From Salinisphaera hydrothermalis (lineage in GTDB: Bacteria > Pseudomonadota > Gammaproteobacteria > Nevskiales > Salinisphaeraceae): DNA of 64,000 nucleotides. The translations under genes and the position numbers were made by a program. Under the pieces are notes generated by a model. That model worked only from the letters and a program-made list of their open reading frames with translations. It was not told the origin of the DNA and did not search any database. This document shows positions 51,195 to 61,030 of the stretch, piece by piece; within the stretch, counting starts at the first letter, position 1, and every line of letters begins with the position of its first letter. Location of the stretch: assembly GCF_040361195.1 (NCBI RefSeq), contig NZ_APNE01000008.1; one strand, written 5' to 3'.

Positions 51195-52456
51195 GATTCA
51201 GGTCTCCGCGCCTGCGCCACGGTGAAAAAAGAACCGCAGACGACGATTCGATCGCCCGGGTTAGCGGCCTGTCGTGCCGCCGCGAACGCGTCTCGGGGAT
51301 GAGCGTAGACGGTGCCGGTATGACCCAAGCGGGCAGCCAGCGCATCGCCGCTCAACCCGCGCGGGCTGACGTCGGCCAGGCCTGCCGGATACAGGGCGTC
51401 CGCCGTCCGCATCAGTCGATGGCCGACCGATTCCACCGGTTTGTCCGCCAACATACCCAGTACCACATGAGTCCGCCCTGCCGCGGGTCGCTGCCGGAGC
51501 GATTCCACCAACAGGGCCACAGCATCGTCGTTATGGCCCACATCGTAGATGATCGGTATCGGACCGTCGATAACTTCCCGTCGCCCGGGCAGTAATGCCT
51601 GGCGAGCGCAGGCGCGTTCGATATCGAAGGGCGTCGGTTCGCAGCCCGCCGCGAGCACGCCGGCGATCGCGACCGCGAGATTGTCGGGGTGGACGTCGGC
51701 ATGCGCCGGCACGTTGAATTGCTGCTGCTCGTTCGACCACAGCCAGCGCTCACCCTCCGAGGTGAGTTCGAAGTCGCGCCCGAGACATGCCAGATCGGCG
51801 CCGCATGCAGATGCGGTGGCAGCGATGCTGGCCGGCGGATTTCGATCACCGCAGAACACCGGCCGCTCGCGCCGCATGATGCCGGCTTTCTCGCGCCCGA
51901 TGTCGTCGCGGGTGTCGCCCAGCCAGTCGGTATGATCAAGGCCGATCTGCGTGATCAGCGCCACGTCGGCATCGAGGATGTTGACCGCGTCCAGCCGGCC
52001 GCCCAGGCCGACCTCGAGCACGGCGACGGCCACCGCTGCGCGCTGAAAGATCAACAGCGCCGCGAGCGTGCCGAATTCAAAGAACGTGAGGGATATATCG
52101 CCGCGCGCGACTTCGATCGCCTCGAACGCGGCAACGATCTCGTCGTCGCCCACCGGTTCGCCGTCGATCGCGATCCGCTCGTTATAGCGCCATAAATGCG
52201 GCGAGGTATACGCACCGACACGGGCGCTATCGCCGATCAGACCGCAAACAAGCGCAACACAGCTGCCCTTGCCGTTGGTACCGGCCACGGTGATCGTCGT
52301 GTGCTTCGGCGCGAGCAGATTCAGCCGAGCCGCGACCTCGCGCACGCGATCAAGCCCGAGCTCGATCTCACGCGGGTGGATCGCCAGCTGATAGTCCAGC
52401 CACTCGCCGAGCGTTCGCCGCGCGGGCGCCGCGCCCAACGCTTCGCCGTTGCTCAC
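51191..52456 (-). CDS. folC: bifunctional folylpolyglutamate/dihydrofolate synthase
   Basis: 421-residue Mur-ligase-like enzyme adding glutamate to folates. P-loop TITVAGTNGKGSCVAL (about 59-72), a GLGGRLDAVN signature, HTDWLGDT, and the C-terminal domain ending in a Rossmann-like part (VVCGSFFTVAQ). Length is normal. Overlaps both neighbours, dedD (4 bp) and accD (1 bp), so this block is one transcript. Confidence 0.96.
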   Translation of the reverse strand: MSNGEALGAAPARRTLGEWLDYQLAIHPREIELGLDRVREVAARLNLLAPKHTTITVAGTNGKGSCVALVCGLIGDSARVGAYTSPHLWRYNERIAIDGEPVGDDEIVAAFEAIEVARGDISLTFFEFGTLAALLIFQRAAVAVAVLEVGLGGRLDAVNILDADVALITQIGLDHTDWLGDTRDDIGREKAGIMRRERPVFCGDRNPPASIAATASACGADLACLGRDFELTSEGERWLWSNEQQQFNVPAHADVHPDNLAVAIAGVLAAGCEPTPFDIERACARQALLPGRREVIDGPIPIIYDVGHNDDAVALLVESLRQRPAAGRTHVVLGMLADKPVESVGHRLMRTADALYPAGLADVSPRGLSGDALAARLGHTGTVYAHPRDAFAAARQAANPGDRIVVCGSFFTVAQARRPES

Positions 52457-53373
52457 TATTCTGCCGACACCTCGGGCGTTTCGACCTCATCAACCTGGTC
52501 AGCCTCGTCGGCCACCGGCGGCCGATGCATCAGCGTGGCGACCACGCGATGAATGCGATCGCGCAGGTCACCGCGCTCGACGATCATGTCGATCGCGCCA
52601 TGTTCCAACAGGAATTCGCTGCGCTGAAAGCCTTCCGGCAGCGTCTGCTTTACGGTCTGCTCGATCACACGAGGGCCCGCGAAACCCACCAGAGCTTCCG
52701 GTTCGGCCACGTTGATATCGCCGAGCATGGCGTAGCTGGCCGCCACGCCGCCCATGGTCGGATGCGTAAGTACCGAGACGAACGGTAGACCGCGATCGGC
52801 CAGCCGCGTGAGCGCCGCACTCGTCTTGCCCATCTGCAGCAGCGAGAACAGCCCTTCCTGCATGCGCGCGCCGCCCGAGGCCGAGAAGAACACGAACGGT
52901 GAACCCGCCTCGATAGCCGCGTGCACGCCACGCACGAACGTCTCGCCGACCACACTGCCCATGGAACCGCCCATGAACTTGAAGTCCATGGCGCCCGCCA
53001 CGACCGGCATCGATTTGAGCGTGCCGGACATCATGATTACGGCTTCGCGTTCGCCCGAGTCCTTCTGCGCGGCCGAGAGCCGATCGCGATATTTCTTGGA
53101 ATCGCGGAACTTGAGCGGGTCGCGCGGCTCGAGATCGGTCGCAATCTCGGTGCGATTATCGGCATCGAGAAAGAAATCCAGACGCTGGCGCGCGCGCAGG
53201 CGCTGATGCGTATTGCACTTCGGGCAGACATGGAGCGTGCGCTCCATTTCGGCGGTGTACAGTACCGCGCCGCAACTGGTGCACTTCGTCCACAACCCTT
53301 CCGGGACGCTGTTCTTGCGCCGCGATGCGTCGTTGCGCATCTGCGACGGCATGAGTTTCTCGAGCCAGCTCAT
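52456..53373 (-). CDS. accD: acetyl-CoA carboxylase carboxyltransferase subunit beta
   Basis: 305-residue beta subunit of carboxyltransferase, making malonyl-CoA with AccA. N-terminal zinc ribbon CTSCGAVLY...CPKCN (about 32-57) is complete, and the crotonase-like core GGARMQEGLFSLLQMGKTS and THPTMGGVAASYAMLGD are conserved. The acidic C-terminal tail (EADQVDEVETPE) is ordinary. Overlaps trpA (4 bp) and folC (1 bp). Confidence 0.97.
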   Translation of the reverse strand: MSWLEKLMPSQMRNDASRRKNSVPEGLWTKCTSCGAVLYTAEMERTLHVCPKCNTHQRLRARQRLDFFLDADNRTEIATDLEPRDPLKFRDSKKYRDRLSAAQKDSGEREAVIMMSGTLKSMPVVAGAMDFKFMGGSMGSVVGETFVRGVHAAIEAGSPFVFFSASGGARMQEGLFSLLQMGKTSAALTRLADRGLPFVSVLTHPTMGGVAASYAMLGDINVAEPEALVGFAGPRVIEQTVKQTLPEGFQRSEFLLEHGAIDMIVERGDLRDRIHRVVATLMHRPPVADEADQVDEVETPEVSAE

Positions 53374-54206
53374 ACGCTTTCGCCCTCTTGTTCGCGTTCG
53401 TCCGCGCTGTCGATCGCCGCGCGCATGGCGGACAGCGTTTCGCTCAGTTTTTTCGTCGTCGTGGCCGTATCGTTGCCGTATTCGGCGATCTGACTTACCA
53501 ATGCACTGCCCACGATAACCGCATCCGCCACTGCCGCAACCGCCGCGGCATTCTCCGGGGTGCGGACGCCGAAGCCGACCCCGACCGGGAGATCGGTGGC
53601 CTGGCGGATCGGCGCGATCTGTGCCGCCAGACGATCGGTATCCAGGCTCGACGCCCCGGTGACGCCCTTGAACGACACGTAGTAGATGAACCCGGCCGCG
53701 TTCTCGCAGATCCGGGCAATACGGGCTTCGCCGGTGGTCGGCGCGATCAGACAGACCGGGTCCACGCCGGCCTCGACCAACGCCGGCGCAATATCCGGTG
53801 CTTCTTCGGCCGTCATATCGACGATGAGGGCGCCGTCGACACCTGCCTCGTGCGCGCGCTGGCCGAATGCTTCAAGGCCCATCGAATCGATCGGATTGAA
53901 GTAGCCCATGAGCACGACCGGCGTATCGCTATCCCGCTCGCGGAACCGCTGGACCATGGCGAGCACGTCGCGCAGGCTCGTGCCGTGTGCCAGTGCGCGC
54001 TCGCAGGCCGCCTGAATCGCCGGGCCGTCGGCCATGGGATCCGTGAACGGCACGCCAAGCTCGATCGCGTCCGCCCCGGCGGCGACCAGCGCGTGCATGA
54101 ACTCGACGGTCGCATCCGCGCTCGGATCGCCGGCGGTGAGAAACGGAATCAGCGCGGTGCGCCCGGCCCGCTTGAGTTCGGCAAAACGATGGGCAAGACG
54201 GCTCAA
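53370..54206 (-). CDS. trpA: tryptophan synthase alpha subunit
   Basis: 278-residue TIM-barrel subunit that cleaves indole-3-glycerol phosphate. Catalytic E49 (IELGVPF) and D60 (DPMADGP) hold the same numbers as in E. coli TrpA. GVGFGVRTPENAAAV near the C-terminal third binds substrate phosphate. ATGA overlaps join it to trpB and accD, so the alpha and beta subunits are made from one mRNA. Confidence 0.97.
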   Translation of the reverse strand: MSRLAHRFAELKRAGRTALIPFLTAGDPSADATVEFMHALVAAGADAIELGVPFTDPMADGPAIQAACERALAHGTSLRDVLAMVQRFRERDSDTPVVLMGYFNPIDSMGLEAFGQRAHEAGVDGALIVDMTAEEAPDIAPALVEAGVDPVCLIAPTTGEARIARICENAAGFIYYVSFKGVTGASSLDTDRLAAQIAPIRQATDLPVGVGFGVRTPENAAAVAAVADAVIVGSALVSQIAEYGNDTATTTKKLSETLSAMRAAIDSADEREQEGESV

Positions 54207-55453
54207 AGCGTTTCTCCTGCGGCTTCGGCCACGCTGGCCATGTCCTTGTCACCCCGGCCCGACATATTCAACAGAATATCGGTGCCCGGGCCCATTTCGG
54301 CGGCCAGCTTGCGGGCGTAGGCCACGGCGTGCGCCGATTCGAGCGCGGGCATGATGCCTTCGATACGGGTGCATTCGTGAAACGCATCCAAAGCCTCGGC
54401 GTCGGTCACATCAACGTAGCGCGCCCGGCCGATGTCCTTGAGCCACGAATGTTCCGGCCCGACGCCCGGATAATCCAGCCCGGCGGAGATCGAGTGTGTA
54501 CCTTGGATCTGGCCGTTGTCGTCCTGCATCAGATACGTGCGGTTGCCGTGCAACACGCCGGACCGTCCCGCCGACAGCGGCGCCGCATGCCGGCCACTGG
54601 CAATGCCGTCACCGCCGGCCTCGACGCCGTAAATCGCCACATCTTCGTCATCCAGGAACGGATAGAACAGACCGATCGCATTGGATCCGCCGCCAACGCA
54701 AGCCACGAGCGCATCCGGCAGCCGACCGGTCCGCTCCAGCATCTGACGCCGGGCCTCGCGACCGATCACCGCCTGGAAATCGCGCACCATGGCCGGATAC
54801 GGCGCCGGGCCGGCAACCGTACCGATGATGTAGAACGTGTCGTCGACGTTGGCGACCCAGTCGCGCAACGCCTCGTTCATGGCGTCCTTGAGCGTCTTGG
54901 AGCCGGACTCCACCGGGCGCACCTCGGCGCCGAGCAGGCGCATGCGATAGACGTTGGTGGCCTGCCGGCGCATGTCCTCGCTGCCCATGTACACCACACA
55001 GGTCAGCCCCAGGCGCGCGGCGACCGTGGCCGTAGCCACACCGTGCTGGCCGGCGCCGGTTTCGGCGATGATGCGGGTCTTGCCCATGCGTGCGGCCAGC
55101 AGGGCCTGGCCGATAGTGTTGTTCACCTTGTGCGCGCCGGTGTGGTTCAGGTCCTCGCGCTTGAACCAGATCCGGGCGCCGCCGATCTTGTTCGACAGGC
55201 GCTCGGCGTAATAGATCGGCGTCGGGCGACCGACATAATCGGCCAGATCGGCATCCAGCGTGGCGATGAATTCCGGGTCCTGACGCGCCTCGGCGTAGGC
55301 CTGGGCCAGCTCGTCGAGCGGCGCCATCAAGGTCTCGGCAACGAACTTACCGCCATACGGGCCGAAATGACCGCGGGCGTCGGGCATGTTGCGCCAGGCG
55401 TGCGGACCGTGGGCTGCGGAAATCGCCGGATCCTTCGATATCGTCGTACTCAT
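54203..55453 (-). CDS. trpB: tryptophan synthase beta subunit
   Basis: 416-residue PLP enzyme joining indole and serine. PLP lysine K109 in HTGAHKVNN, with FKREDLNHTG and the phosphate-binding GGGSNAIGLF loop. A 15-20 residue N-terminal extension precedes the core GHFGPYGGKF. It overlaps trpF and trpA by 4 bp each, order trpF-trpB-trpA-accD as in Xanthomonas; the remaining trp genes are elsewhere. Confidence 0.97.
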   Translation of the reverse strand: MSTTISKDPAISAAHGPHAWRNMPDARGHFGPYGGKFVAETLMAPLDELAQAYAEARQDPEFIATLDADLADYVGRPTPIYYAERLSNKIGGARIWFKREDLNHTGAHKVNNTIGQALLAARMGKTRIIAETGAGQHGVATATVAARLGLTCVVYMGSEDMRRQATNVYRMRLLGAEVRPVESGSKTLKDAMNEALRDWVANVDDTFYIIGTVAGPAPYPAMVRDFQAVIGREARRQMLERTGRLPDALVACVGGGSNAIGLFYPFLDDEDVAIYGVEAGGDGIASGRHAAPLSAGRSGVLHGNRTYLMQDDNGQIQGTHSISAGLDYPGVGPEHSWLKDIGRARYVDVTDAEALDAFHECTRIEGIMPALESAHAVAYARKLAAEMGPGTDILLNMSGRGDKDMASVAEAAGETL

Positions 55454-56115
55454 GCCTTACCCATTTCGGTTGCTGCGTTGACGAACGCACGCATGCGCTC
55501 GCTGCATTTTCTGCCCGGCGCGCTCTCGACGCCCGAGCTGACATCCACCGCATACGGTGAAAACCGCGCAATGGCTGCACCCACGTTGTCCGGGTCGAGC
55601 CCGCCGGCAATCACGATCGGCCGGTCGATGGCCTCGACCGCGATACGCCAGTCGAAAGCCTGACCCTGACCGCCCGCTTCGCCAACGCGATTGGCATCGA
55701 GCAGAAATGCCGATGCCCGCGGGTAACGCTCGGCCCAGTCCGTGAGCCGTACCCCGGGCTCACCCATGGGTACAGCTTTGATGTAGGGGCGATCGAAGCC
55801 ATTGCAAAAAGAGGCCGGCTCGGCGCCGTGAAACTGGAGGAAGTCGAGCGGCACGGCGTCGAGCACATCCGCGATCTCGCGGGCGTCGTTGTCCATGAAC
55901 AACGCCACGCGCGACACGAACGGCGGCAGTACCGCCGCGATCTCGGCCGCGCACTCGGTCGTCACCCGCCGCGTGCTGCGCTCCGCGAATACGAGCCCGA
56001 CCGCATCCGCACCAGCGGCCGCGGCCGCGCGCGCATCCGCCGGGCTGGTCACCCCGCAGATTTTGGTACGCACCCGATTCACGGGCACCGATTCTGGCGC
56101 ATCGATCGCTGTCAT
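55450..56115 (-). CDS. trpF: phosphoribosylanthranilate isomerase
   Basis: 221-residue TIM-barrel isomerase. The general base Cys sits in KICGVTSPADA; the general acid Asp is in the conserved DANRVGEAGGQGQAFDW loop, and AGGLDPDNVGAAI closes the phosphate site. Ends SGVESAPGRK. It lies 12 bp after truA and overlaps trpB, so truA to accD is one operon. No trp leader peptide is seen upstream. Confidence 0.96.
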   Translation of the reverse strand: MTAIDAPESVPVNRVRTKICGVTSPADARAAAAAGADAVGLVFAERSTRRVTTECAAEIAAVLPPFVSRVALFMDNDAREIADVLDAVPLDFLQFHGAEPASFCNGFDRPYIKAVPMGEPGVRLTDWAERYPRASAFLLDANRVGEAGGQGQAFDWRIAVEAIDRPIVIAGGLDPDNVGAAIARFSPYAVDVSSGVESAPGRKCSERMRAFVNAATEMGKA

Positions 56116-56127
56116 AGAGCCGACATT

Positions 56128-56907
56128 TTACCAGCCTGCATCGTCGAGCGGCGGCTGCGGCAGCTGAATATCCTCGGGATAATGCACCCGTCGTAGCGAC
56201 AACCCGGCGGCCGGCGCCGTCATGCCGGCGCGGCGTCGATCACGCTGATCAAGAAGCTCGCCAATCCAGCCCGGATCGGCTTCGCCACGCCCGATCACGG
56301 CGAGCGTACCGGCAATGTTGCGCACCATGTGATGCAGGAACGCATTGGCGCGGACATCGATACGCACCCAGTCACCCAGCCGGGTGACGGTCACATGATG
56401 CATGTTGCGCACGGGGCTTTTGGCCTGACAGCCGGCCGCGCGAAACGCGCTGAAATCGTGCCGGCCGACCAGAGTCTGTGCCGCCCGATGCATGGCGTCG
56501 TGATCCAGGCGCTTGTGCACATGCCAGACCCGATTGCGCCAGAGTGCGGACGGCGCATCCCGATCGATGATCCAGTAGCGGTAATCGCGTGCCACGGCGT
56601 TGAAGCGGGCATGAAAGGTTTCCGGCACGCGTACGAACCACTGCGGCGCAATATCGTCGGCGAGCCAGCGATTGGTGCCCAGCAGCCAACTGCGATCCCG
56701 ACGCTCGGCGCGCGTGTCGAAATGCACGATCTGGCCCTGGGCGTGCACGCCACTGTCGGTGCGTCCGCTGCACACGGTTCGGATCGGTTCGTCCGCGACC
56801 TTCGACAAGGCGGCCTCGAGACTGTCCTGCACGCTTGGCGCATGCGGCTGGCTCTGCCAGCCCGAGTAAGCCGAGCCGTCGTATTCGATACAGGCCGCCC
56901 AGCGCAT
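56128..56907 (-). CDS. truA: tRNA pseudouridine(38-40) synthase
   Basis: 259-residue TruA. N-terminal YDGSAYSGWQSQP, the catalytic Asp in CSGRTDSGVHAQGQIVHFD, and RANAFLHHMVRNIAGTL further on are typical. It modifies the anticodon stem-loop of many tRNAs. It lies 33 bp after fimV. Confidence 0.97.
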   Translation of the reverse strand: MRWAACIEYDGSAYSGWQSQPHAPSVQDSLEAALSKVADEPIRTVCSGRTDSGVHAQGQIVHFDTRAERRDRSWLLGTNRWLADDIAPQWFVRVPETFHARFNAVARDYRYWIIDRDAPSALWRNRVWHVHKRLDHDAMHRAAQTLVGRHDFSAFRAAGCQAKSPVRNMHHVTVTRLGDWVRIDVRANAFLHHMVRNIAGTLAVIGRGEADPGWIGELLDQRDRRRAGMTAPAAGLSLRRVHYPEDIQLPQPPLDDAGW

Positions 56908-56940
56908 CAGGCACTCCCCAGCACGACCCGCCGGCCGCGA

Positions 56941-59139
56941 TCAGGCGTCGAGCCGTTCCAACAGGCGGCCCGCCTCGTCGCGTTGCTGTGCGTCGCCGCG
57001 CTCGCGTACGTCGGCCAGCAGTTCGCGCGCGGCCTGATCGTCGTCCATTTCGATATACATGCGCGCAAGATCGAGGCGGATTTCCACGCTATGGTTCGGA
57101 TCATCGTCGCTCGGGCCAGCAGTGTCGGAAGGCGGATCGTACAGGTCGAACTCGCCCGGATCGATCATTTCGAGACCGTACGGGTCTGGCCTGCGCACCT
57201 CGTCCGTTGTTGTCTCGTCTCTGTCGCCACCCGGCTGATCCGTCTCGATGAATGGCATCGCCGACCCGTCGTCGCCGCCGCGATCATGCTGGCGCTCGGC
57301 GGTCTCCGGCAACGATTGGGTCTCGAAAGCCAGCGCCTCGATCTCCTCGTTCGTCGCGGCGCGGCGATGCGGGTCCAGGCGCGGCCCCGACGCGGGCCTG
57401 TCGACCTGCTCGAAGCGCATCGGCACCACGTTCTTGGACGGCATGCCGGTCTCTGCCGCGCTCGGCCCGGCTTCGGACTTGGGCGCTTCCGCGTGCTGCG
57501 GTGCCGCCGTGGTTTCCAATTCCGGCATCTCGAGCGCGGCGGGCGCCGGTCTCCGAGGCGGCGCTGGATGTGGCTCATCGACCTTGGGCGACCCCGTCGG
57601 CGCGCTCTCCGGTTCGCCTGTTGGCGGCGTATCGGGCGCCGAATGGTGCGACACAGATGTGCGACGATCTGCTGCCGCCGGCACCGGCGTAGGTTCAGCC
57701 TCGCGCGGGGCTGGTTTGTGCACTGGCGTCGACGAGCGATCGGCATCGGCGACCGTTTCGGGCCCTGACGCCGCCGGCGCCGCCGTGTTGGCCGGCGTGC
57801 CTGTCGGCTCCGGGGCCGGTTCACGGTCGAGCTCGACCCGCTTGTAACCGCGCTCGCGCAGGCGGCGGAGCACAAGCGCGATCAGCGCCAGCAGGACGAT
57901 CAGCAATAACAGATTGCGCGGCGATAACCACGTCCCGCCATCGGCTTCGGCCACATCAGTGGGCGGCGGCGTGTCGTGCGACACCGATTGCGGCGAGGTC
58001 CCGGGCGCCGTCTTCGTCGTCGCAGCCGTAGTCTGGTCGGCCGGCTTGGTCGTGCTCGGCGTGGCCGCGGGCGCCGGCGTACTCGCCGCCGTGGTTTGGG
58101 TCGCGGCCGGTGTACTCGACGCGGCGGTTTGCGATTCCGGCGCCGGTGCGGGCGTCTGCGGTGCCGTCCACGGCACGTCGGAGGGCAGGCTCAGCGTCCC
58201 GAAGGCACCCGGCGAGGCCGACGATGCTTGATTGGACGTGTCGGCATTCGATATCCCCCGGCCGGGCGTCGAGTCCTCGGCCGGCGGCGTCGATGACGTC
58301 GCGCCCTGCTTGAGCCGCGCCGGCGGCGCTTCGCCACTGGCCACGACTTTGCCTGCGGCGTCGGCATTCCCTGTCTCCGGCGATTTCGACGAAGCATTGC
58401 CGGTCGCCTGACGGGTATCGACCAGCTGCTGCTCGGCCTTCGTGGCATCCACCGCCTGAATGCGCGCGGCCGACGGGATCGTCAGCCGGGCGTTTCCGGA
58501 CAGCGCACTCATGCTGCCGTTGAAGGCCGACGGATTGGCCCGATAGATCGCCAGCATGGTCTGCGCCACCGTCGCGCCCGGCGGCGTATTCGCAGCCGCG
58601 ATCGACCATAACGTCTCGCCCGCCTGTACTCGATGGGTCGAGTGGCTTGGCACGGCGCGGGAAGTCGACGACGCGGCCGCACGATGAGTGGCGGGCATGC
58701 TCGGCGCCGTGTTCGCGGCCTCGCTTGCCGGGTTGAGCAGCGCGGTGTATTCACGCAGCGCACTGCCGTTGCCGGATTCGACCTGCAGCAGAAAATCCAC
58801 GAACGGTTCGTTCACCGGCCGGCGGGTGGCGATATGAACCAGGGCCCGACGACCGCCGTCGGTCATGGTGGTGTCGATATGAATACGATCGACGGCACTG
58901 CTGCGACGAATCCCGAAGCGCTGAAACATCGCTGGCGGCGCGATACCGACATCCAGCGATGCCCGCTCGGAGGCATCGAGATCGCTCAACACCACCGTCG
59001 CGTCGAGGGGCTGGTTGAGATGCGAGTGGACGTCGAGTGCGCCGAATTCAAGAGCGAACGCCGGCGCGGCGTATCCGGCCACGGCGATGCTTGCGGCGAT
59101 CAGACCGCGTCGAATAGCTCGATCGATGAAAACGGCCAC
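56941..59139 (-). CDS. fimV: FimV/HubP family protein
   Basis: 732-residue pole-organising peptidoglycan-associated protein. Signal peptide or anchor ends APAFA; an N-terminal FimV domain (LNQPLDATVVLSDLDASERA...) is followed by a LysM domain (HRVQAGETLWSIAAAN), a long Ala/Thr/Pro/Ser-rich linker, one membrane helix (NLLLLIVLLALIALVLRR), an acidic cytoplasmic part and a C-terminal FimV/TPR-like motif (DLARMYIEMDDDQAARELL). The start is uncertain: GTG 59139 gives a normal signal peptide with AGGGGGTT upstream; an upstream start at 59199 adds 20 residues. It lies between leuB and truA as in Pseudomonas, but asd is absent. Confidence 0.85.
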   Translation of the reverse strand: MAVFIDRAIRRGLIAASIAVAGYAAPAFALEFGALDVHSHLNQPLDATVVLSDLDASERASLDVGIAPPAMFQRFGIRRSSAVDRIHIDTTMTDGGRRALVHIATRRPVNEPFVDFLLQVESGNGSALREYTALLNPASEAANTAPSMPATHRAAASSTSRAVPSHSTHRVQAGETLWSIAAANTPPGATVAQTMLAIYRANPSAFNGSMSALSGNARLTIPSAARIQAVDATKAEQQLVDTRQATGNASSKSPETGNADAAGKVVASGEAPPARLKQGATSSTPPAEDSTPGRGISNADTSNQASSASPGAFGTLSLPSDVPWTAPQTPAPAPESQTAASSTPAATQTTAASTPAPAATPSTTKPADQTTAATTKTAPGTSPQSVSHDTPPPTDVAEADGGTWLSPRNLLLLIVLLALIALVLRRLRERGYKRVELDREPAPEPTGTPANTAAPAASGPETVADADRSSTPVHKPAPREAEPTPVPAAADRRTSVSHHSAPDTPPTGEPESAPTGSPKVDEPHPAPPRRPAPAALEMPELETTAAPQHAEAPKSEAGPSAAETGMPSKNVVPMRFEQVDRPASGPRLDPHRRAATNEEIEALAFETQSLPETAERQHDRGGDDGSAMPFIETDQPGGDRDETTTDEVRRPDPYGLEMIDPGEFDLYDPPSDTAGPSDDDPNHSVEIRLDLARMYIEMDDDQAARELLADVRERGDAQQRDEAGRLLERLDA

Positions 59140-59217
59140 GCCGTATGCAACCCCCTGTTCTCTCCCGCGGACGACAACTCGCGGCCCGTCCCCCGACACC
59201 GCCCCTGCCGGTGTTCA

Positions 59218-59238
59218 AGGGCCGCCGAAAGCGGCCCT
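59218..59238 (-). terminator. hairpin downstream of leuB
   Basis: Stem AGGGCCGC / GCGGCCCT with a 5-nt loop, about 35 bp after the leuB stop and upstream of fimV. No U-run. It probably marks the end of the leuCDB transcript or a processing site. Confidence 0.45.
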
Positions 59239-59273
59239 GCCCGGCGTCAACGCCCCGAGTTTATCCGGTTGAT

Positions 59274-60350
59274 TCAGCGTAGCATATCGACGATTGCGCC
59301 CCCCATCTCCTGGGTGCTGGCAATCTGGGTTTCATCGTCCATGATGTCGCGCGTGCGCAGCCCGCGGTCCAGCGCATAGCCCACTGCCGCCTCGACCTTG
59401 TCGGCCAGATCGCCGCGATCCAGCGTATAGCGCAGCATCATGGCCACCGACAGGATAACCGCCAGCGGATTCGCCAGGCCCTGCCCGGCGATGTCCGGCG
59501 CACTGCCGTGGACCGGCTCGTACAGCCCCTTGCCGTTGGCATCCATCGAGGCGGAGGGGAGCATACCGATCGAACCCGTCAGCATGGCCGCCGCGTCCGA
59601 CAGAATATCGCCGAACAGGTTGGTGGTGACCACCGTGTCGAACTGCTTCGGCGCGCGCACGAGCTGCATCGCCGCGTTGTCGACGTACATATGCGTCAGC
59701 TCGACGTCGTCGTATTCACCGGCGAGCTCGTTCATGACGTCACGCCAGAGCTGCGATACGTCCAGCACGTTGGCCTTGTCGACGCTGCACAGCCGGTGCC
59801 CGCGCGCCCGCGCGATCTCGAACGCGGTCCGGCCGATGCGCTCGATCTCGGCCTCGTCGTAGCGCATGGTGTTCCAGGCTTCGCGCAGCCCAGCCTCGGT
59901 GCGCCCGGTGCCGGCCGGCTTGCCGAAATAAATCCCGCCCGTGAGCTCGCGCACGATCATGATGTCCAGGCCGGACACCACATCTGGCTTGAGCGCGGAG
60001 GCATGGGCCAGCTGCGGATAAAGAATCGCCGGCCGCAGATTGGCGAACAGGCCGAGTTCGCTGCGCAGCCGCAACAGCCCCGATTCCGGCCGCTTGGCGC
60101 GCTCGAGATTGTCCCAGGCCGGCCCACCGATGGCACCGAACAGCACGGCGTCCGCTTCGCGCGCGGCGGCGAGCGACGACTCCGGCAAGGGATCGCCCTC
60201 GACATCGATTGCCGCACCCCCGACCAGCGCTTCGTCCAGCTCGATGTCGAGGCCGTGATCGGCGGCCAGCACGTCGAGCACGCGGACCGCTTCGCGACAG
60301 ATTTCAGGGCCGACGCCATCGCCGGGCATTACCAGAATGCGTGAAGTCAT
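59274..60350 (-). CDS. leuB: 3-isopropylmalate dehydrogenase
   Basis: 358-residue NAD-dependent enzyme of leucine synthesis. N-terminal ILVMPGDGVGPEI, YFGKPAGTG and the NAD-site stretch EPVHGSAPDIAGQGLANPL are clear. The start is ATG 60350 (MTSRIL), since the longer frame (to 60395) overlaps the leader near leuD without homology. It lies 23 bp after leuD. Confidence 0.97.
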   Translation of the reverse strand: MTSRILVMPGDGVGPEICREAVRVLDVLAADHGLDIELDEALVGGAAIDVEGDPLPESSLAAAREADAVLFGAIGGPAWDNLERAKRPESGLLRLRSELGLFANLRPAILYPQLAHASALKPDVVSGLDIMIVRELTGGIYFGKPAGTGRTEAGLREAWNTMRYDEAEIERIGRTAFEIARARGHRLCSVDKANVLDVSQLWRDVMNELAGEYDDVELTHMYVDNAAMQLVRAPKQFDTVVTTNLFGDILSDAAAMLTGSIGMLPSASMDANGKGLYEPVHGSAPDIAGQGLANPLAVILSVAMMLRYTLDRGDLADKVEAAVGYALDRGLRTRDIMDDETQIASTQEMGGAIVDMLR

Positions 60351-60373
60351 GGAATATCCAGAGTTCGATGAAT

Positions 60374-61018
60374 CTACAGTTCGCGGAACAGCCACGGCTT
60401 GTCGGCCGCACGCTTTTGTTCAAATGCGCGAATGGCGTCTTCGTGTTGCAGCGTGAGGCCGATGTCGTCCAGCCCTTCCAGCATGTTCTTGCGCCGATAG
60501 GGCTCGACCTCGAAGCCGTAGACCGGCCCGTCCGGCAGACTGATCTGCTGCTCGACCAAATCGACGCGCGCGTTAAGCCCACCGGTCACATTGGCGGCCT
60601 GGAACAGCGCCTCGACCGTTTCGGCATCAAGCGCAATCGGCAACACGCCGTTCTTGAAGCAGTTGTTGTAGAAGATGTCGGCGAAGCTCGGCGCGATCAC
60701 GCAGCGGATACCGAAGTCCTCCAGCGCCCACACGGCATGCTCGCGGGAGGAGCCACAGCCGAAGTTCTCGCGCGCCAGCAGAATCGACGCCTCGCGAAAC
60801 GGTTCCTTGTTGAGGATGAAATCGGGATTTTCGCGCCGGTCGGCGACGTCCACGTCCAGACCGCCCGCGTCGAGATAGCGCCAGTCGTCGAACAGATACT
60901 GGCCGAAGCCGGTACGCCGGATCGATTTCAGATACTGCTTGGGGATGATGGCGTCGGTATCGACGTTGGCGCGATCAAGCGGCGCGACCAACCCTTCGTG
61001 AATGGTGAATGCCTGCAT
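60374..61018 (-). CDS. leuD: 3-isopropylmalate dehydratase small subunit
   Basis: 214-residue swivel subunit of isopropylmalate isomerase. DTDAIIPKQYLK and LLARENFGCGSSREHA are the conserved motifs. Order leuC, methyltransferase, leuD, leuB; 12 bp separate it from the methyltransferase gene upstream. Confidence 0.97.
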   Translation of the reverse strand: MQAFTIHEGLVAPLDRANVDTDAIIPKQYLKSIRRTGFGQYLFDDWRYLDAGGLDVDVADRRENPDFILNKEPFREASILLARENFGCGSSREHAVWALEDFGIRCVIAPSFADIFYNNCFKNGVLPIALDAETVEALFQAANVTGGLNARVDLVEQQISLPDGPVYGFEVEPYRRKNMLEGLDDIGLTLQHEDAIRAFEQKRAADKPWLFREL

Positions 61019-61030
61019 GATGAGAATCCT

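Noticed and set aside
56116..56127. trp leader peptide or attenuator before trpFBA
   Set aside because: Only 12 bp separate truA and trpF; no space for a leader.
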